This document shows positions 59,529 through 64,000 of a stretch of DNA of 64,000 bases, piece after piece; position 1 is the first letter of the stretch; each line of letters begins with the position of its first letter. Made by a program: the position numbers and the translations under genes. The stretch covers positions 1-64,000 of the forward strand of contig NZ_JALPRD010000015.1 of the NCBI RefSeq assembly GCF_023197165.1, read 5' to 3'. The notes beneath the pieces are model-generated. The model made no database searches, was not told where the DNA came from, and saw only the letters and a program-made list of their open reading frames with translations. The stretch is from Sphingopyxis sp. MSC1_008 (GTDB lineage Bacteria; Pseudomonadota; Alphaproteobacteria; Sphingomonadales; Sphingomonadaceae).

Positions 59529-62499
59529 GGACCCGGTCTCCCTTCGGATCGAGGAAAATGGGCGCGACGACGTCGACCGCAACGGCCCCGCCGGGCATGG
59601 GTACTTCCAGCCTCTCGCCGAGCCTTGCCCGGCCGCCCCGGACCATCGCGAGCGCGATCGACTTGCCGAGCACCGAACTGTGATAGGCCGACGTCACATG
59701 GCCGATCGAAGCTCCCACCGCCCCCGACGCTACAATCTGCGCGCCCTCTTCGAGTACGATATGCGGATCGCGGGTCAGCAAACCGACAAGCTGCTTGCGG
59801 TCGGGATCGGTCATCGCGGGACGGGCCAGCGAGCGCTTGCCGACGAAGTCGGGTTTTGCCTTGCCGATGGCCCAGGCGAGCCCCGCGTCGTCGGGGGTCA
59901 CCGTGCCGTCGGTTTCCTGGCCGATAATGATAAAGCCTTTTTCGGCCCGCAGGACATGCATTGTTTCGGTGCCGTAGGCCACCATACCGTGCGCCTGGCC
60001 ACGTTCCCAGATCGCTTGCCATACCATCGCGCCATAGCCGCTCGGGACATTGACTTCGTAACCGAGCTCGCCCGTGAAGCTGACGCGCATCAATCGCATC
60101 GGCACGCCGCAGATTTGCGCGTCGGCGATGCTCATGTGCGGTAAGGCTTCGGGCGACAGGTCGAGACCTTCGACGAGAGGTTCGATCACCTCGCGCGCTT
60201 TCGGACCTTGGACGGCGATAACCGACCATTGCTCGGTCGTCGAAGTCAGCCAGACGTCGAGGTCGCTCCATTCGGTCTGGAGATAATCCTCCATCATGCC
60301 GAGCACGCGTGCCGCGCCGCCGGTCGTGGTGGTCACGTGGAAGCGATCGGGGGCGAGGCGACCGACGACGCCGTCGTCGAGGACGAAGCCGTCCTCGCGG
60401 AGCAGAACGCCATAGCGGCATTTGCCGACCCCCAGCTTCATCCAGGCGTTGACGTAGAATCGGTTCATGAACTCGGCGGCGTCGGGCCCGACGATCTCGA
60501 TCTTTCCGAGCGTCGATGCGTCGAAGATTCCTACGCGTTCGCGCACCGCGAGGCATTCCCGCGCGACGGCGGCGTGCATGTCTTCGCGATCCTTGGGGAA
60601 GAAGTGTGCGCGCTTCCAGTTGCCGACATCTTCGAACACCGCGCCCTGCTGCGCCGCCCAGTCGTTGATCGCGGTGATCCGCGCGGGGTCGAGCAGATCG
60701 CGCCGCGCGCGGCCCGCAAGCGTGCCGAAGCTGATCGGCGTGTAAGGCGCGCGGAAAGTGGTGAGGCCAATTTCGGGAATGCTGCGGCCCGTCGCTTCGG
60801 AGACGATGCCGAGCGCATTGATATTCGACAGCTTGCCCTGATCGGTTGCCATCCCGGTTGTCGTGTAGCGCTTTACATGCTCGATCGACAGAAAGCCCTC
60901 GCGCGCGGCCAGCAGAATGTCGGCCGCCGTGACGTCATTCTGCCAATCGACGAAGGCCTTCGGTTTCGCCGGGTCCGAGGTCGGCGCAGCGCCGATATGG
61001 CCGCCGCCACCGATCGGATGCGCTACGGCGCACGTATATACCGGGGCCGCGGGCCGGAAAGCGAAGCCCGCCGCTTCGGCCGCCAAACGGCCTGCTTCAG
61101 CGCCGTCCGCGAGAGCCTCGTCGAGGGCGAAATGTCCGCGGCAGGCGCCTGCCGAGCGTTCGGCCTCGGCCGACTGGTCGGGCAGATAGGCCTGGAGGTG
61201 CTCATCCCACGCGAGCTTGCCGCGCGACTGGGAGAAGAGATGCACGCTCGGCGTGAGGCCGCCGGCCATCAGCACCGCGTCGCAGGCGACGGTTTCGCGC
61301 TTGCGCCCGGACGTCAAAGTGATTGAAGCGACCCGAAGCTTGCCCGACGTGCCGTCGATAGCCGCGCCGGTCAGGACGCGAAAACCCGCTTGCCTTGCGC
61401 GCGCGGCGACGGGGGAGTCGCCGCGGATATCGGCGATCACGGCAATCTCGATTCCCGCATCCTTCAGTTCGTGCGCGGTCCGGTAGCCATTGTCGTGCGC
61501 TGCTACGACGACGATCTTCCGGCCGACCGCGACCCCATATTGCTGGAGATAGGTACGCGCCGCGTCGGCGAGCATGATGCCCGGGCGGTCATTGTCCGGA
61601 AAAACGAGCGGACGCTCGATCGCCCCGGCCGCGATCACCACCTGCCTTGCCCGGACCTGCCACAGCCGTTCGCGCGGTTGTCCCGGCGGCGCATCGGCCA
61701 GATGATCCGTCAGCTTTTGAGCAAGACCGATCCAATTATGTGGATAATAGCCGAAGGCGGAGGTGCGCGGCAGTAGCGTGACGTTCGCCATCCCGGCGAG
61801 GCTGTCCAGAGTGCCCGCCAGCCAGCGCGCCGCGGGCGCGCCTTCGATCGTCACCTGCTTTGCGGCGAGCAGCGAACCGCCCATCGCCGAGCGGTCGTCG
61901 CAGAGGATGACCTGCGCGCCGCTCTTCGCGGCTTCCATCGCAGCGGTCAGTCCCGCGGGACCGGCGCCGATGACGAGCACATCGCAGTGCGCATAACGCT
62001 GCGCATAGCTGTCGGGGTCGGGTTCCGACGGCGCGATACCGAGCCCCGCCGCGGCACGAATCCGCGGTTCGAACAGGCGGTCCCATGCCTTGCGCGGCCA
62101 CATGAAGGTCTTGTAATAGAAACCCGCCGGAATGAAGCGGCTGAACTTGTCGTTGACCGCCATGCGGTCCTTCTCGAGGCTCGGGTGCCGGTTCTGGCTG
62201 ACTGCGTCGAGCCCTTCGTAGAGTTCGGTCTGCGTCGCCAGCAGGTTGGGCGTGTATCGCTCCTGGTCGCGCCGGACGCCGATGAGAGCGTTGGGTTCAT
62301 CCGGCCCCGCGCCCATTATGCCGCGCGGCCGGTGATATTTGAACGACCGCCCGACAAGATGCACGCCGTTGGCGAGCAACGCCGAAGCAACCGTGTCACC
62401 ATCGAAGCCCGAATAATTCCGGCCGTCGAAGGAGAAGCGCAGCGGTCTCGAGCGGTCGATCCGGCCGCCGCTCGGCATGCGGAAGTTTCCGTTCGTCAT
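59521..62499 (-). CDS. soxA: Sarcosine oxidase alpha subunit
   Basis: The 992-residue subunit has three parts: an amino-terminal ferredoxin-like fold (PLRFSFDGRNYSGFDGDTVASALLANGV, about 18-100), an NAD-binding Rossmann domain (VLVIGAGPAGLTAAMEAAKSGAQVILCDD near residue 174), and a carboxy-terminal aminomethyltransferase (GcvT-like) domain from about 600, which transfers formaldehyde to tetrahydrofolate. Sarcosine is oxidised to glycine with peroxide and 5,10-methylene-THF as other products. It starts 4 bases inside the end of soxD (ATGA). Confidence 0.96.
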   Translation of the reverse strand: MTNGNFRMPSGGRIDRSRPLRFSFDGRNYSGFDGDTVASALLANGVHLVGRSFKYHRPRGIMGAGPDEPNALIGVRRDQERYTPNLLATQTELYEGLDAVSQNRHPSLEKDRMAVNDKFSRFIPAGFYYKTFMWPRKAWDRLFEPRIRAAAGLGIAPSEPDPDSYAQRYAHCDVLVIGAGPAGLTAAMEAAKSGAQVILCDDRSAMGGSLLAAKQVTIEGAPAARWLAGTLDSLAGMANVTLLPRTSAFGYYPHNWIGLAQKLTDHLADAPPGQPRERLWQVRARQVVIAAGAIERPLVFPDNDRPGIMLADAARTYLQQYGVAVGRKIVVVAAHDNGYRTAHELKDAGIEIAVIADIRGDSPVAARARQAGFRVLTGAAIDGTSGKLRVASITLTSGRKRETVACDAVLMAGGLTPSVHLFSQSRGKLAWDEHLQAYLPDQSAEAERSAGACRGHFALDEALADGAEAGRLAAEAAGFAFRPAAPVYTCAVAHPIGGGGHIGAAPTSDPAKPKAFVDWQNDVTAADILLAAREGFLSIEHVKRYTTTGMATDQGKLSNINALGIVSEATGRSIPEIGLTTFRAPYTPISFGTLAGRARRDLLDPARITAINDWAAQQGAVFEDVGNWKRAHFFPKDREDMHAAVARECLAVRERVGIFDASTLGKIEIVGPDAAEFMNRFYVNAWMKLGVGKCRYGVLLREDGFVLDDGVVGRLAPDRFHVTTTTGGAARVLGMMEDYLQTEWSDLDVWLTSTTEQWSVIAVQGPKAREVIEPLVEGLDLSPEALPHMSIADAQICGVPMRLMRVSFTGELGYEVNVPSGYGAMVWQAIWERGQAHGMVAYGTETMHVLRAEKGFIIIGQETDGTVTPDDAGLAWAIGKAKPDFVGKRSLARPAMTDPDRKQLVGLLTRDPHIVLEEGAQIVASGAVGASIGHVTSAYHSSVLGKSIALAMVRGGRARLGERLEVPMPGGAVAVDVVAPIFLDPKGDRVHV

Positions 62500-62777
62500 G
62501 CGGGAATCTCCGGTGCAGGCTCGCCGACCTTGTATGTCGCGAGGATATGATCGGTTCGCGTGTCGCGGACCGCATTAAAGAAGCGTGCGCAGCCATGAAT
62601 ATGACGCCAACGCTCGGCATGCCGACCCTTGGGGTTGGCCCGAACATAAAGATATTCGTTCCACTCCTCGTCGTTCAGGTCGGTCGGCGCCAGCGGCCGA
62701 TCAATATGCGCCTGGCCGCCGTAGGAAAATTCCAGTTCAGGCCGTTCGCCGCAATAGGGGCAGGGGATGATCAGCAT
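62496..62777 (-). CDS. soxD: Sarcosine oxidase delta subunit
   Basis: The 93-residue zinc subunit carries a C-x-x-C pair in IPCPYCGERPE and the HGCARFFNAVRDT stretch with the remaining ligands (His and Cys). It follows soxB after 10 bases and overlaps soxA, so the order soxB-soxD-soxA-soxG is intact and standard. Such small proteins stabilise the heterotetramer. Confidence 0.95.
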   Translation of the reverse strand: MLIIPCPYCGERPELEFSYGGQAHIDRPLAPTDLNDEEWNEYLYVRANPKGRHAERWRHIHGCARFFNAVRDTRTDHILATYKVGEPAPEIPA

Positions 62778-62787
62778 CGCGTCTTCC

Positions 62788-63999
62788 TCAATGCGCGACA
62801 GCGGCAGCGGCCGCCTCGTCGATCAGATAACCGTCGCGGAAGCGCTCGATGGTGAATGGCGCGTTGATCGGGTGCGGCTCGTCTCGCGCCATCGTATGCG
62901 CGAAGAGATGTGCGGCGCCGGGCGTTGCCTTGAACCCGCCGGTGCCCCAGCCGCAGTTGACGTACAGGCCCTTCACCGGTGTCTTGGCGATGATCGGCGA
63001 GCGGTCGGGTGTGACATCGACAATTCCGCCCCAGTTTCGGAGCATTCGCATGCGCCGGAATTGCGGGAAAAGCTCGCAGATTGCCGCCAGGGTCTCGGTC
63101 GCGATGTGCAGGCCGCCACGCTGGGTGTAGCTCGTATAAGCGTCGGTGCCCGCGCCGATGACCAGCTCGCCCTTGTCGGACTGGCTCATATAGGCGTGGA
63201 TGGTGTTCGACATCACGACGCAAGGAAAGATCGGCTTCACCGGCTCGGATACGAGAGCCTGCAATGGATAACTCTCGAGCGGCAGCCGGACATGCGCCAT
63301 GTCGAGAACGACGCTGCTATGTCCCGCCGCCGACACCCCGACACGCTTGGAAGCGATGAAGCCGCGAGTGGTCTCGACGCCCGATACCGCGCCTGCGGCG
63401 TCGCGCCTGATCCCGGTCACCTCGCAATTTTCGATGATATCCACTCCCAGCGCGTCCGCCGCGCGCGCATAGCCCCATGCGACTGCGTCGTGCCGCGCCG
63501 TGCCGCCGCGGCGCTGGAGCGCGGCCCCCAGCACGGGATAGCGAACATTCGGATCGATATTGAGCGGCGGGCAGAAATCCTTCGCCTCTTCGGCGGTCAG
63601 CCATTCATTGTCGACGCCGTTGATCCGGTTCGCGTGGATGTGCCGCTTGAACACCTGGATGTCGTGGATATTGTGTGCGAGCATCATCACGCCGCGCTGC
63701 GAGAACATCACATTATAGTTGAGATCCTGGCTGAGCCCTTCCCACATCTTGAGCGCATGGTCGTAGAGCGCGGCGCTCTCGTCGAACAAATAGTTCGAAC
63801 GGATGATCGTCGTATTGCGACCCGTATTTCCGCCACCGATCCAGCCCTTCTCGAGGACCGCCACATTGCGGATGCCGTGAACCTTGGCGAGATAATAAGC
63901 AGCGCCAAGGCCGTGGCCGCCGCCGCCGACGATGACCGCGTCATAAGCCGGCTTCGGCTCGGGTTTGCGCCACTGGTTCTGCCAGCCCTTCTGTCGATC
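62788..63999 (-). CDS. soxB: Sarcosine oxidase beta subunit, 5' end cut by window edge
   Basis: At least 403 residues of the flavoprotein subunit are visible; roughly the first dozen lie beyond the window. The amino end shows the FAD-binding [23 protein letters not shown] segment. [18 protein letters not shown] holds the histidine that covalently binds FMN in relatives. [18 protein letters not shown] and [16 protein letters not shown] follow. It oxidises sarcosine with FAD and passes electrons via FMN to oxygen. Frame and length agree with a full, working gene. It is the first gene visible of the minus-strand sox operon, and its promoter is outside the window. Confidence 0.95.
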   Translation of the reverse strand, partial: DRQKGWQNQWRKPEPKPAYDAVIVGGGGHGLGAAYYLAKVHGIRNVAVLEKGWIGGGNTGRNTTIIRSNYLFDESAALYDHALKMWEGLSQDLNYNVMFSQRGVMMLAHNIHDIQVFKRHIHANRINGVDNEWLTAEEAKDFCPPLNIDPNVRYPVLGAALQRRGGTARHDAVAWGYARAADALGVDIIENCEVTGIRRDAAGAVSGVETTRGFIASKRVGVSAAGHSSVVLDMAHVRLPLESYPLQALVSEPVKPIFPCVVMSNTIHAYMSQSDKGELVIGAGTDAYTSYTQRGGLHIATETLAAICELFPQFRRMRMLRNWGGIVDVTPDRSPIIAKTPVKGLYVNCGWGTGGFKATPGAAHLFAHTMARDEPHPINAPFTIERFRDGYLIDEAAAAAVAH

Positions 64000-64000
64000 G

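Noticed and set aside
33094..64000. Second tRNA end (attR) inside the window
   Set aside because: I looked for another copy of the tRNA 3' segment ending in CTCCGCTACCA and found none.
1..64000. CRISPR array or ribosomal RNA
   Set aside because: No regularly spaced direct repeats and no rRNA-like sequence were seen.

Overview
This is high-GC DNA from an alphaproteobacterium, most likely a sphingomonad (Sphingopyxis/Sphingomonas/Novosphingobium type). The basis is the gene order hrcA-grpE, rph-rdgB-hemW, gshB-yraN-rsmI-PBP activator and acpP-fabF-mltG, the CarD regulator, the two large TonB-dependent receptors, and several palindromic repeat families of a kind I associate with sphingomonad genomes. 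No ribosomal RNA or CRISPR array is present, and the species cannot be named from sequence alone.

Positions 1-32.9 kb are core chromosome. In order they hold: carD; truA, fmt, recR and def (tRNA modification, initiator formylation and deformylation, repair); grpE and hrcA (heat shock); a dienelactone-hydrolase-like gene; rph, a DUF559 nuclease gene and rdgB; DUF2239, hemW and xerC; dedA, gshB, yraN and rsmI; a penicillin-binding-protein activator; infC; an NRDE gene; a DUF4287-TetR-membrane protein operon; an S10 peptidase; uvrB; two small envelope genes; a membrane-anchored TPR protein; a serine hydrolase; acpP-fabF; mltG; an alpha/beta hydrolase; a peroxiredoxin; a 2H phosphoesterase; and a tRNA-Met(CAT). 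Short inverted-repeat families lie between many of these genes.

At 32.8-34.4 kb a P4-type tyrosine integrase follows directly on the tRNA-Met gene, the usual layout at the left end of an integrated island. From there to the right edge the style changes: non-coding stretches of 300-800 bases, a decayed thiolase, no palindromic repeats that I could see, and catabolic genes. Part one (35-56 kb) has an atypical M19 dipeptidase, a GlxA-like regulator, a DUF35/thiolase/acyl-CoA ligase operon, two TonB receptor plus MFS transporter pairs, two tandem ketosteroid-isomerase-like proteins, two paralogous SDRs, an MDR reductase, a crotonase-family protein and a carboxymuconolactone-decarboxylase-like protein. 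Together they suggest uptake and CoA-dependent breakdown of a hydrophobic, possibly steroid- or terpenoid-like, substrate. Part two (56-64 kb, minus strand) is soxB(partial)-soxD-soxA-soxG-sdaA-amidase. This operon should turn sarcosine into glycine plus a C1-folate unit and remove serine to pyruvate. The right end of the island is not inside the window.

The most interesting signals are (1) a DUF559 nuclease gene that exactly fills the centre of one member of a palindromic repeat family, whose other copies look like deletion derivatives of the same element; (2) a leader in front of the island integrase with mutually exclusive base-pairing options around its ribosome binding site; and (3) the duplicated receptor/transporter/SDR/isomerase set of the island.
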